64,000 nucleotides of DNA from Mycetocola tolaasinivorans. Lineage in GTDB: Bacteria; Actinomycetota; Actinomycetes; Actinomycetales; Microbacteriaceae. A model generated the notes under the pieces. It was not told where the DNA came from and searched no databases. It saw only the letters and a list, made by a program, of their open reading frames with translations. The position numbers and the translations under genes are program-made. The number at the start of each line of letters is the position of its first letter. Within the stretch, counting starts at the first letter, position 1. Below, in pieces: positions 7,551 through 15,689 of the stretch. The DNA lies in NCBI RefSeq assembly GCF_003667565.1, contig NZ_RCUX01000005.1, forward strand, positions 124,001-188,000. The letters are read 5' to 3'.

Positions 7551-9233
7551 ATGAAGAAATTTCCCCGCCGATCGCGACTACTTTCACTGGTCGCAATCAC
7601 GATCGCGACGGGTCTAGCCCTCACCGGATGTAACATCCACATCGAGAGCAAGCCGGACCCCACCATTCCCCAGGACACCCTGCTCCTGGCCGCCGACCAG
7701 GGCTCGCCCATGTATCAGCGGAACTTCAACCCGTTCATGGCCAACCGCCGGATCGGTGCCGCCTACATCTACGAGCCGCTCGTTATTGTCAACGACGTCA
7801 ACGGCGATGTAACCCCGTGGCTGGCCCAGAAGGTCTCCCAGCCCGACGCCTCTACCGTGATGTTCACCCTGCGTGACGGCGTCAAGTGGTCCGATGGCAA
7901 GCCGCTGACCGCGAAGGATGTTGAGTTCACCTTCAACATGCTGAAGACCAGCCCGACCCTCGACCTCCAGGGCATCTGGCAGTACATCAGCACGGTCGAA
8001 ACCGGCACCGAAGAGGGTAACCAGACCGTCACCGTGCACCTGAAGTCCGCGGATGTTCCCGCCGCGAACATCATCGCGCAGACGCTGATCGTGCCCGAAC
8101 ACGTCTGGAAGGACGTGAAGGACCCGGGCACCTTCACCGATGACAACCCGGTGGGTACCGGCCCGTTCGAGCTGGGGAACTACAGCCCCCAGCAGTACAC
8201 GATGAACCGCAATGAGACCTACTGGCAGAAGGACAAGGTCACGGTCAAGCACCTGATCCTGCCCGCCACTAACGGTCAGCTCGCCATGGTCACCCAGGGA
8301 TACGACTGGGGTTACATGTACATGAGCGATGTGGAAAAGACCTGGGGCGGTGCCAATAAGTACAACCGCTTCTGGTTCCCGCCGGGTGGTGTGATCTCGC
8401 TTCAGCCGAACCTCACCAAGGCACCGTTCAACAACCCCGACGTGCGTCAGGGTATCGCGCTGGCCCTGGATCGCAAGCAGATCGCCGACGCCGCAACCGA
8501 GGGCTCGATGCAGCCCGCGACCCAGGCCGGAATCCTGCTGCCCAACCAGCAGGCGGACCTTGACCCCTCGATCCCCAACGGTGGTGTCATCACCCAGGAT
8601 GTGGAGGCGGCCAAGGCGGCCTTCGCCCGGGCGGGCTACCACGAACAGGACGGCAAGCTCGTGGACGCCTCGGGCACGCAGCTGAGCTTCTCCCTGCTCA
8701 CCGCCAACGGCTACACCGACTGGCTGCGTGCGGCCAGCCAGGTGCAGCGCCAGCTCTCTGCCCTCGGCATCGACGTGAAGCTCACGCAGCCGCAGCCCCC
8801 GGCCTACCAGCTGGCCCTGCGTAACGGTGACTTCGACATCGCGATGGGCGCCTACGGTGGGCTCGGTTCGCAGTATCAGGACCTCAACGGCCTGCTCAAC
8901 AGCTCCAACTTCCGGCCCGTCGGCCAGGAGGCTCCGAGCAACTTCGAGCGCTACCAGAACCCGGCCGTGGACGAGATCCTGGCCAAGTACCGGACCTCGC
9001 TCGACCCCAATGAAACCCGCGAGCTGGGTTACCAGCTGCAGCACGCGATGATCACCGACCTTCCGGTTATCTCGCTCTACTACGGCGGCTCCTGGGGTCT
9101 GTACAGCGAGAACAAGTACGTTGGCTGGCCCGATGCCGACCACCCGTACGCCTCGCTGAAGACCTACACGCCGACGGCCCTGCTGATCTTCACGTCGCTG
9201 ACGCCGCGTGATCAGACCGAGGACAAGAAATAA
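7551..9233 (+). CDS. ABC transporter solute-binding lipoprotein, oligopeptide/cello-oligosaccharide type (SBP_bac_5)
   Basis: A 560-residue lipoprotein with a basic n-region, hydrophobic core and lipobox LTGC (Cys27). The mature part carries the large DppA/OppA-type fold (YEPLVIVNDVNGDVTPWLAQ, FTLRDGVKWSDGKPLTAKDVEFTF, PVGTGPFELGNYSP). This family carries peptides, nickel or, in several bacteria, cellobiose and other beta-glucan oligosaccharides. Linkage to a GH1 glycosidase and a LacI repressor favours a glycoside ligand. It is the first gene of a tight operon, and its stop overlaps the next start by one base (TAATG). Confidence 0.9.
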   Translation: MKKFPRRSRLLSLVAITIATGLALTGCNIHIESKPDPTIPQDTLLLAADQGSPMYQRNFNPFMANRRIGAAYIYEPLVIVNDVNGDVTPWLAQKVSQPDASTVMFTLRDGVKWSDGKPLTAKDVEFTFNMLKTSPTLDLQGIWQYISTVETGTEEGNQTVTVHLKSADVPAANIIAQTLIVPEHVWKDVKDPGTFTDDNPVGTGPFELGNYSPQQYTMNRNETYWQKDKVTVKHLILPATNGQLAMVTQGYDWGYMYMSDVEKTWGGANKYNRFWFPPGGVISLQPNLTKAPFNNPDVRQGIALALDRKQIADAATEGSMQPATQAGILLPNQQADLDPSIPNGGVITQDVEAAKAAFARAGYHEQDGKLVDASGTQLSFSLLTANGYTDWLRAASQVQRQLSALGIDVKLTQPQPPAYQLALRNGDFDIAMGAYGGLGSQYQDLNGLLNSSNFRPVGQEAPSNFERYQNPAVDEILAKYRTSLDPNETRELGYQLQHAMITDLPVISLYYGGSWGLYSENKYVGWPDADHPYASLKTYTPTALLIFTSLTPRDQTEDKK

Positions 9234-10213
9234 TGACCTACGCACTGCGCAAGCTCGGCATGCTGCTGCTCACCCTGTGGGCGGCCGTCACGCTGAACTT
9301 CTTCCTGCCCCGGCTGATGCCCGGTTCGCCGGCCGACGCCGCGATCGCCAAGCTCTCCCAAAACGGTCCCGTGAGCGCCGCCACCCGCGCCGCCATCGAG
9401 GCCCAGCTGGGTGTGCCCGGCGGTAACCTCCTCGAGCAGTACGTGCACTACCTCCAGCAGGTCGTCACGCTCGACTTCGGAGTTTCGTTCACCTTCTACC
9501 CTGAGAAGGTGTCGGACCTCGTCCTCACCGCACTGCCCTACACGGTGGTGCTCGTGGGTATCGTCACCGTCCTCGCGTTTGTGATCGGCACCCTGATCGG
9601 TGTCCTCGCCGCGTGGAAGCGTGGCACCTGGATGGACACCCTGCCCACCCTCGGCGGCAGCTTCCTCAGCGCGTTCCCGTACTTCTGGATCGCCCTGCTC
9701 CTGCTGTTCTTCGCCGGCTATGTGGGCCACCTGTTCCCGACCTCGGGTGCCTCCTCACCCACCGCGGTGCCGGAGTTCTCGCTCTCCTTCATTGGCGACC
9801 TGATCTATCACGCGGCCCTGCCGGCCCTGACGATCCTGATCACCTCGCTGGGTGGCTGGATCCTCGGTATGCGTAACGCGATGATCAACACCCTGGGTGA
9901 CGACTACGTGACCTTCGCCGAGGCCAACGGCCTGCGCGGACGCACCGTGGCCCTGAAGTACGCCGCCCGCAACGCGATCCTGCCGAACCTCACCGGTTTT
10001 GGTCTGGCGCTCGGTGGCGTGGTGGGTGGTTCGATCCTGGTGGAGCAGGTGTACGGCTACCCCGGAATCGGATACCTGCTGTACAACGCCGTGGTCAACC
10101 AGGACTACCCGCTGATGCAGGCCCTCTTCCTGATGATCACCGTGAGCGTGCTCATCGCTAACTTCCTCGTAGACATTCTCTACGGTGTACTCGACCCAAG
10201 GACGCGACGATGA
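9233..10213 (+). CDS. ABC transporter permease, DppB/OppB type
   Basis: A 326-residue inner-membrane permease with about six hydrophobic segments and the binding-protein-dependent transport (EAA) loop at DYVTFAEANGLRGRTVALKYAARNAILP near the C-terminal half. The N-terminus (LRKLGMLLLTLWAAVTLNFFLPRLMPGSP) is typical of DppB proteins. It starts at ATG 9233, overlapping the lipoprotein stop, and its own stop overlaps the next gene by four bases. It forms one half of the translocation pore with the following permease. Confidence 0.93.
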   Translation: MTYALRKLGMLLLTLWAAVTLNFFLPRLMPGSPADAAIAKLSQNGPVSAATRAAIEAQLGVPGGNLLEQYVHYLQQVVTLDFGVSFTFYPEKVSDLVLTALPYTVVLVGIVTVLAFVIGTLIGVLAAWKRGTWMDTLPTLGGSFLSAFPYFWIALLLLFFAGYVGHLFPTSGASSPTAVPEFSLSFIGDLIYHAALPALTILITSLGGWILGMRNAMINTLGDDYVTFAEANGLRGRTVALKYAARNAILPNLTGFGLALGGVVGGSILVEQVYGYPGIGYLLYNAVVNQDYPLMQALFLMITVSVLIANFLVDILYGVLDPRTRR

Positions 10214-11115
10214 CATCCACCACTACCCCCGTGCGGGCGCGCGCACTGCGTGGCGCGCTGCGCACCGTTGGCCGCATCGCGAGCACCATCTGGTCCAACC
10301 CCCGGGCCCGGATCGGTGTGGTCCTGCTGGCGATCTTCATCCTCGCCGCCACCTTCGCCCCCTGGCTCGCCCCGTACGGCGCCAGCCAGGACGGCTTCGA
10401 GCGCAGCGCCGGCGGTTCCGCCGCCCACTGGCTCGGCACCACCGCCGCCGGTGAGGACGTGCTGTCTCAGATCATCTGGGGCGCCCGCGTCTCGGTCTTC
10501 GTGGGCTTCGCCGCCGGTGCCATCGCCACGGTGATCGCCGTGCTGATCGGCCTCAGCTGGGGTTACTCCCGCGGCTTCGGCGGCGAGGTTGTCGGGTTCA
10601 TCGTCAACCTGTTCCTCGTGATCCCGGGTCTGCCCCTGATGATCGTGATCGCGTCCTACCTGCAAAACGGTGGCATCGCGATGATCATCGCGGTGATCGT
10701 GGTGACCGGTTGGGCCTGGGGTGCGCGCGTGCTGCGCAGCCAGACGCAGACCCTGCGCTCCCGCGACTTTGTGACCGCCGCCCGGTTCGCCGGCGACAGT
10801 TCGTTCAGGATCATCTTCCGCGAGATCCTGCCCAACATGACCTCGCTGATCACCGGAGCGTTCTTCGGTGCCGCCACCGCGGCGATCCTCGCCGAGGCCG
10901 GCCTGGAGTTCCTGGGTCTCGGTGACCCGACCACCGTCAGCTGGGGAACGATGCTCTTCTGGGCACAGAACTCCAACGCGCTGCTCACCGGACAGTGGCT
11001 GCTGCTGTTCGCCCCGGGTCTCTGCATCGCGCTGCTGGCTACGAGCCTCACGCTCATCAACTTTGGTGTCGACGGGATTTCGAACCCGCGGCTTCGGGAA
11101 GGAAAGGGTCGATGA
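10210..11115 (+). CDS. ABC transporter permease, DppC/OppC type
   Basis: A 301-residue permease. An N-terminal OppC-type segment (WSNPRARIGVVLLAIFILAATFAPWLAPYG) is followed by WLGTTAAGEDVLSQIIWGARVS, characteristic of the family, and an EAA loop near RDFVTAARFAGDSSFRIIFREILPN. About six transmembrane helices. Start and stop overlap the neighbouring genes by four bases (ATGA), indicating translational coupling. Partner of the DppB-type permease. Confidence 0.93.
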   Translation: MTSTTTPVRARALRGALRTVGRIASTIWSNPRARIGVVLLAIFILAATFAPWLAPYGASQDGFERSAGGSAAHWLGTTAAGEDVLSQIIWGARVSVFVGFAAGAIATVIAVLIGLSWGYSRGFGGEVVGFIVNLFLVIPGLPLMIVIASYLQNGGIAMIIAVIVVTGWAWGARVLRSQTQTLRSRDFVTAARFAGDSSFRIIFREILPNMTSLITGAFFGAATAAILAEAGLEFLGLGDPTTVSWGTMLFWAQNSNALLTGQWLLLFAPGLCIALLATSLTLINFGVDGISNPRLREGKGR

Positions 11116-12839
11116 CCACCAACACCACCCCCGGCCAGGTCGACGAACAGCCGATCCTGCGGGTCGAAAACCTCACGGTCGAGTACCGCAGCGAGGGCTT
11201 CGAGCCGGTTGCCGCGGTCAAGAACGTCAGCTTCACGCTGCGCCGTGGCGAGTTTATCGGGCTCGTGGGCGAGTCCGGTTCGGGCAAGTCCACCCTCGGT
11301 TTCGCGCTGACCCGTCTGGCGAAGCCGCCGGCCACCATCGTGGACGGCAAGATCCTGTTCCACGGTAGCGACATTCGCACCCTGGACGCCGAGGAGCTGC
11401 GTAAGCAGCGCCGCGGTGGCTTCGCGATGGTGCTGCAGTCCGGTATGAACGCGCTGAACCCGGTGCGCACCATCCGCAAGCACTTCCACGACATCTTCCG
11501 CGCCCACGGGCACGTCGAGCCGGGTAGCTTCAACGCCCGTGCGAGCGAGCTGGTGCGCAAGGTTGAGCTGCCCGAGACCGTGCTTGACCGCTTCCCCGGG
11601 GAGCTCTCCGGCGGGATGCGGCAGCGCGTCTCGATCGCCCTGGCGCTCTCGCTCGAGCCCGAGCTGCTGGTCTTTGACGAGCCCACCACCGCGCTGGACG
11701 TGCTCGTGCAGCACGCGGTGATGGACACCATCCGTCAGCTGCAGGCCAGCGAGGGCTTCACCGCGATCCTGATCTCGCACGACCTCGGTATCGTGCTGGA
11801 ATCCACCGAGCGCGTGCTCGTCATGCACGACGGCGTCGTGGTGGAGGATGGCCCGAGCCACCAGATTCTGGATGACCCGCAGGCCGAATACACCCGGATG
11901 CTGCTCAGCCACTATGCGGACCCGCGGGCCGAGGAGATCCACATCCCCGGCTTTAGCACCCGCGGACGCTCGGCCGATGCCGCGCGCGCCGAGCGTGCCA
12001 CCACCTCGCCGCGATCCGATGCTCGGGCGGCCCGCCGCGCCGACGCCTCGATCGTGGTCGAGGGTGCCAGCAAGGTCTACGCGCCGCCGCGTCGGGGCGA
12101 GAAGCCCGTCGTCGCGGTGGACAACGTGTCGTTCACGCTGGCACCGGGGGAGTCCCTGGCGCTCGTGGGTCAGTCCGGTTCGGGCAAGTCGACCATCGCC
12201 CGCCTCGTGACCGGTGCCGAAAAGCCCAGTTCGGGTCTCGTGCGCTTCGGCGACTCGAACCTCGCGAGCCTGCGTCGCCGTGAGCTGCGCGATCTGCGCA
12301 AGAACGTCCAGATGGTGTTCCAGGACCCGTATGCGGCGCTCAACCCGCTGCACACGGTGGAATACACGCTGATGCGTCCCATCCTGAACTTCACCGAGCG
12401 TCGTGGTGAGGCCGCGCGTGAGCGCATGTTGGAGCTGCTGGAAACCGTGGGGCTCACCCCCGCGGAGACCTTCGCCGCGAAGCTCCCGCACCAGCTCTCC
12501 GGTGGTCAGCGTCAGCGCGTGGTGATTGCCCGCGCCCTGGCGAGCGACCCCCAGGTTCTGGTGGCCGATGAGCCCGTGTCGATGCTGGATGTCTCGCTGC
12601 GTGCGGGTGTGCTCGGGCTGCTCGAGGATCTTCGCGAGCAGTGGGGCGTGAGCATGCTGTACATCACGCACGACCTGCTGAGCGCGCGCCTGGTGACCGA
12701 CCGGATGATGGTGCTGAACGCCGGCCGCGTGGTCGAGTCCGGCCCCACCGCCGACGTGCTGCGCAACCCGAGCGATGAGTACACCATCCGCCTGCTGGAT
12801 GCCGTACCCAACCCGGCCCGCGCCCGCGAGGGCCGCTAG
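11112..12839 (+). CDS. ABC transporter ATP-binding protein, two fused ATPase domains (DppD-DppF type)
   Basis: A 575-residue tandem ATPase. The first domain has Walker A GESGSGKST near residues 53-61, signature LSGGMRQR at about 165 and Walker B LLVFDEPT. The second has GQSGSGKST near 350, LSGGQRQR at about 462 and VLVADEPV. The two halves correspond to DppD and DppF, separate genes in many species. A linker of about 60 residues (GFSTRGRSADAARAERATTS) joins them. ATG 11112 overlaps the preceding stop; it gives the transporter its own energy source, unlike the two CUT1 systems elsewhere in this window. Confidence 0.95.
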   Translation: MTTNTTPGQVDEQPILRVENLTVEYRSEGFEPVAAVKNVSFTLRRGEFIGLVGESGSGKSTLGFALTRLAKPPATIVDGKILFHGSDIRTLDAEELRKQRRGGFAMVLQSGMNALNPVRTIRKHFHDIFRAHGHVEPGSFNARASELVRKVELPETVLDRFPGELSGGMRQRVSIALALSLEPELLVFDEPTTALDVLVQHAVMDTIRQLQASEGFTAILISHDLGIVLESTERVLVMHDGVVVEDGPSHQILDDPQAEYTRMLLSHYADPRAEEIHIPGFSTRGRSADAARAERATTSPRSDARAARRADASIVVEGASKVYAPPRRGEKPVVAVDNVSFTLAPGESLALVGQSGSGKSTIARLVTGAEKPSSGLVRFGDSNLASLRRRELRDLRKNVQMVFQDPYAALNPLHTVEYTLMRPILNFTERRGEAARERMLELLETVGLTPAETFAAKLPHQLSGGQRQRVVIARALASDPQVLVADEPVSMLDVSLRAGVLGLLEDLREQWGVSMLYITHDLLSARLVTDRMMVLNAGRVVESGPTADVLRNPSDEYTIRLLDAVPNPARAREGR

Positions 12840-12850
12840 CACCACCCCTG

Positions 12851-12874
12851 CGCGCCCGGGGAAACCCGGGCGCG
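12851..12874. promoter_or_regulatory. Intra-operon GAAA-loop hairpin
   Basis: A perfect 10-bp GC stem (CGCGCCCGGG and its complement) closed by a GAAA tetraloop, between the ATPase and hydrolase genes. There is no T-run, so it is more likely an mRNA stability or processing element than an efficient terminator. Confidence 0.5.
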
Positions 12875-12903
12875 CTCCCTCCCACCCCCGTGAAGGAGCA
12901 CGC

Positions 12904-13791
12904 ATGAGCACCCTCGATTCCCCCGCACCCGTGATCGGCCCGGGCACCGCCTTCGGCGGCCTCGAACTCGATCCGCGGGTCACTCCGCTGACCATCAATG
13001 CGCGGGTCGGTACGCTGACCGCGCTGCACTCGGCACCCGCCGGGCAGCGCCGCGGCACCGTGCTGTTTGTGCCCGGGTTCACCGGCTCGCGCGAGGACTT
13101 CCGCACGTTCCTCCCGCTGCTCGCCGAGCGCGGCTGGGACGCCTGGGCCTACAGTCAGCGCGGGCAGGCCGATTCGGTGGGCCCCAAGGGTGTCGAGCAG
13201 TACACGCTTGATCTCTTCGCAGCCGATGCGGTGGAGGTGGCCCGGATTGTAGCCGCCGAGACCGGGGAGGCCACCGTGCACCTCGTGGGCCACAGCTTTG
13301 GTGGCTGCGTGGCGCGGGCCGCGGCGATCCTCGACCCGAGCGCGTTTGCGAGCGTGACGCTGCTGTGCTCGGGCCCGCACGGCTGGCCCGGCCGCCATCA
13401 GGACACCGAGTTCGCGGTGCAGGAGGGCGGCTCGATCGGCCTCTGGTACCGCGACAACCCGCACACCCTGGGGATGCCCGATGAGGACATGGACCCGGAG
13501 ATGGCGTTCCTGCGTCACCGCGCCGCCGCCACCTCCTCGGACAACCTGATTTCCGGTGCGCGGATCCTGCGCAACGACCCGGACACCACCCCCGAGCTGG
13601 CCGCCACCGGCCTGCCGGTGCTCGTGGCCCACGGCGAGCACGACGATAAGTGGCCGATCCCGATGCAGCGCGACAGCGCCGAGCGTCTCGGGGCCGACTA
13701 CGTCGTGATTCCCGAGGGTGCCCACTCGCCCCAGTTCGAAGCGCCCGAGGCCACCGCCGTGGCCCTCGACGCGTTCTGGGCCGCCCACTAA
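12904..13791 (+). CDS. Alpha/beta hydrolase
   Basis: A 295-residue serine hydrolase of the alpha/beta fold. The oxyanion region VLFVPGFTGSREDF, nucleophile elbow GHSFGG (Ser131), an acidic-residue strand before HGEHDDKWPIP, and catalytic His in PEGAHSPQFEAP are visible. No signal peptide, so cytoplasmic. ATG 12904 follows GAAGGAG. It lies 64 bp after the transporter ATPase and 43 bp before the GH1 gene, so it is probably part of the same operon. An esterase removing acyl groups from imported glycosides would fit, but this is inference; lactonase or other hydrolase roles remain possible. Confidence 0.85.
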   Translation: MSTLDSPAPVIGPGTAFGGLELDPRVTPLTINARVGTLTALHSAPAGQRRGTVLFVPGFTGSREDFRTFLPLLAERGWDAWAYSQRGQADSVGPKGVEQYTLDLFAADAVEVARIVAAETGEATVHLVGHSFGGCVARAAAILDPSAFASVTLLCSGPHGWPGRHQDTEFAVQEGGSIGLWYRDNPHTLGMPDEDMDPEMAFLRHRAAATSSDNLISGARILRNDPDTTPELAATGLPVLVAHGEHDDKWPIPMQRDSAERLGADYVVIPEGAHSPQFEAPEATAVALDAFWAAH

Positions 13792-13834
13792 GTTTTTCCC
13801 ATCCTCCGCACACTCACGACCAAGGAGTAGTACC

Positions 13835-15004
13835 GTGCTGAAATTCCCCGAAGGCTTCCTCTGGGGTGCCGCGACCGCCGCGCACCAGATCGAGGGCAAC
13901 AACGTCAACAGCAACTGGTGGGTCATGGAGCACGCCAAGGACACCACGATTGTGGAGCCCAGCGGCGACGCCATGGACAGCTACCACCGCTACCCGGAGG
14001 ACATGAAGCTCCTCGCGGATGCCGGCCTGAACTCGTACCGCTTCAGCATTGAGTGGGCGCGCATCGAGCCCGAGCGTGGGTTCTTCTCCAACGCCGAGAT
14101 CGACCACTACCGTCGCATGATCGACACCGCCCACGAACTGGGTCTCGACCCCACCGTGACCCTGATGCACTTCACCGTGCCGCGCTGGATGTACAACGAC
14201 GGTTTCTGGCGTGCCAAGGACGCCGCAGACCTCTTCGCGCGCTACACCGAGAAGCTGCTGCCGATCCTGCAGGACGTCAAGCACGTGTGCACGATCAACG
14301 AGCCGAACATCGCCGCGATGCTCGCCGGTGGCGAGGACGCCTCGAACCTGGTGGCCTACGGCCTGCCCAACCCGGACCTCGGCGTGGCCGACACCCTGCT
14401 GGAGTCGCACCGCCGCTCGCGCGAGGTGCTCTCGCAGATCTCCGGCCTGAAGTCCGGCTGGACCGTCGCGACCCAGGCCTTCCACTCCACCGGTGAGCCC
14501 GGCGCGGACGAAATGATGCGCGAGTACGGTCACCCCCGCGATGACTGGTACCTGGAAAACGTGAAGGGCGATGACTTCGTGGGCGTGCAGGCGTACACCC
14601 GCACCTTCATCGGCCCGAACGGCCCGCTGCCCGTGTCTGAGGATGTCGAGACCACCCTCACCGGCTGGGAGTTCTTCCCGAAGGCCCTGGAAATGGGTGT
14701 GCGTTCGGCCTGGGAGCTCACCGAGGGTGTGCCGGTCTTCGTGACCGAAAACGGCATCGCCACCGCCGATGACACCCGCCGCATCGCCTACCTGGACGGC
14801 GCCCTCGAGGGCCTCCACTCGGCCATGCAGGACGGCGTTGAGGTGCTGGGTTACCAGCACTGGAGCGCGCTGGACAACTACGAGTGGGCCTCCGGTTTCC
14901 GCCCGACCTTCGGCCTCATCGCCGTGGACCGCGAAACCTTCGTGCGCACCCCCAAGCCCTCGCTGGCCTACCTGGGTGAGATCGCCAAGCGCAACGCGCT
15001 GTAG
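13835..15004 (+). CDS. Glycoside hydrolase family 1 (probable beta-glucosidase)
   Basis: A 389-residue TIM-barrel enzyme. LKFPEGFLWGAATAAHQIEG opens the GH1 fold. The acid/base glutamate lies in TINEPN (Glu156) and the nucleophile in FVTENG (Glu305). It is shorter than most GH1 enzymes (440-480 residues), and the strand that usually reads HWDLP is MHFTVPRWM, so it belongs to a divergent subgroup and the exact substrate is open. No signal peptide: it would act on imported glycosides. GTG 13835 is preferred, with AAGGAG upstream. Last gene of the transporter operon, followed by repeats and a terminator. Confidence 0.88.
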   Translation: MLKFPEGFLWGAATAAHQIEGNNVNSNWWVMEHAKDTTIVEPSGDAMDSYHRYPEDMKLLADAGLNSYRFSIEWARIEPERGFFSNAEIDHYRRMIDTAHELGLDPTVTLMHFTVPRWMYNDGFWRAKDAADLFARYTEKLLPILQDVKHVCTINEPNIAAMLAGGEDASNLVAYGLPNPDLGVADTLLESHRRSREVLSQISGLKSGWTVATQAFHSTGEPGADEMMREYGHPRDDWYLENVKGDDFVGVQAYTRTFIGPNGPLPVSEDVETTLTGWEFFPKALEMGVRSAWELTEGVPVFVTENGIATADDTRRIAYLDGALEGLHSAMQDGVEVLGYQHWSALDNYEWASGFRPTFGLIAVDRETFVRTPKPSLAYLGEIAKRNAL

Positions 15005-15049
15005 GGACTAGCCCTGCTGGAGGGACTAGCCCTGCTGGGGGGACTAGCT
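15004..15049. repeat. 18-bp tandem repeat starting at the GH1 stop codon
   Basis: The unit GGGACTAGCCCTGCTGGA occurs at 15004-15021, again with one change at 15022-15039, and a third partial copy (GGGACTAGCT) follows at 15040-15049. The first G is the last base of the GH1 TAG stop, so the repeat lies in the 3' untranslated region just before the terminator. Confidence 0.8.
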
Positions 15050-15052
15050 CCG

Positions 15053-15088
15053 AGGAGTGCCCGGGACCGTCTGGTCCCGGGCACTCCT
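15053..15088. terminator. Bidirectional terminator, GH1 operon / SMI1-like gene
   Basis: A perfect 16-bp stem (AGGAGTGCCCGGGACC and its complement) with a GTCT loop lies between the GH1 gene (+) and the convergent SMI1-like gene (-). It has no long T-run, but the very stable GC stem and location support termination. Confidence 0.8.
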
Positions 15089-15100
15089 GCGTTTCCGGGG

Positions 15101-15655
15101 CTAGTGCGTGCTGTCAATGCGGTGCGCGGTGAGTGGCTGAAACAGCGAGGCGGGATCGTCCCGATCGGCACCGGCTCGCGCGCAGAGGCCCGGGAGTGCT
15201 TCCGCGAGGCTGCCGCCCAGGCGATGCAGCGACCCGAGCCCGCGGGACTCCCACACGGGAAGCTCACCCCGCGCATCGCGTGCCCCGAGCTCCCACAGCA
15301 GGAAGTCACCGTTTTCGCTCCAGCCGAAGACCTCGAGACGCTCGATCAGCTCCCAGGAGCCGTTCGGTTCAATCACCCAGTCGTAGTCCTCGGCCCGGCT
15401 GTCGGCGTACCACGCCTGAAAGCGTTCGCCGAGGCGCAGGGTGCGCCCGGGCCGCCCATCAGCGAACCCCGGAAGAACCGGCGGATAGATGAACCACAGC
15501 CCGAACAGCCGCCCCCACCCGACCGTCCGGATGAGCGCGCGATAGGAGGGCGGCAGCGGTGTGCCATCGGACAGCAACCCGCCCTCGAGTGCGTCCAGAT
15601 CAATGTGTGCCAGCGTGGGGGACTCCGGTGTCCCGATCCAGTCGATATCGGTCAT
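15101..15655 (-). CDS. SMI1/KNR4-like protein
   Basis: A 184-residue acidic protein, MTDIDWIGTPESPTLAHIDLDALE at the start, then PPSYRALIRTVGWGRLFGLWFIYPP, WVIEPNGSWELIERLEVFGWSENGDFLLWEL and a variable C-terminus. The PPSYRALI pattern and the GWSENGDFLLWEL block fit the SMI1/KNR4 (SUKH) superfamily, whose members often serve as immunity proteins but also occur as lone housekeeping genes. No toxin gene is adjacent, so an immunity role cannot be claimed. ATG 15655 begins the conserved part. It sits 34 bp downstream of the GH36 gene, possibly as the second gene of that transcript. Confidence 0.65.
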   Translation of the reverse strand: MTDIDWIGTPESPTLAHIDLDALEGGLLSDGTPLPPSYRALIRTVGWGRLFGLWFIYPPVLPGFADGRPGRTLRLGERFQAWYADSRAEDYDWVIEPNGSWELIERLEVFGWSENGDFLLWELGARDARGELPVWESRGLGSLHRLGGSLAEALPGLCARAGADRDDPASLFQPLTAHRIDSTH

Positions 15656-15689
15656 GTGGACAGCGTAGCCGGACCGCCGCAGGCCCGGG

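Noticed and set aside
10656..13106. 816-residue minus-strand reading frame
   Set aside because: Covers the antisense of the permease, ATPase and hydrolase genes and has no motif or ribosome-binding site.
15101..15655. SMI1-like gene as part of a toxin-immunity system
   Set aside because: No polymorphic toxin or secretion gene is adjacent; the gene is alone behind GH36, so an immunity role is not supported.
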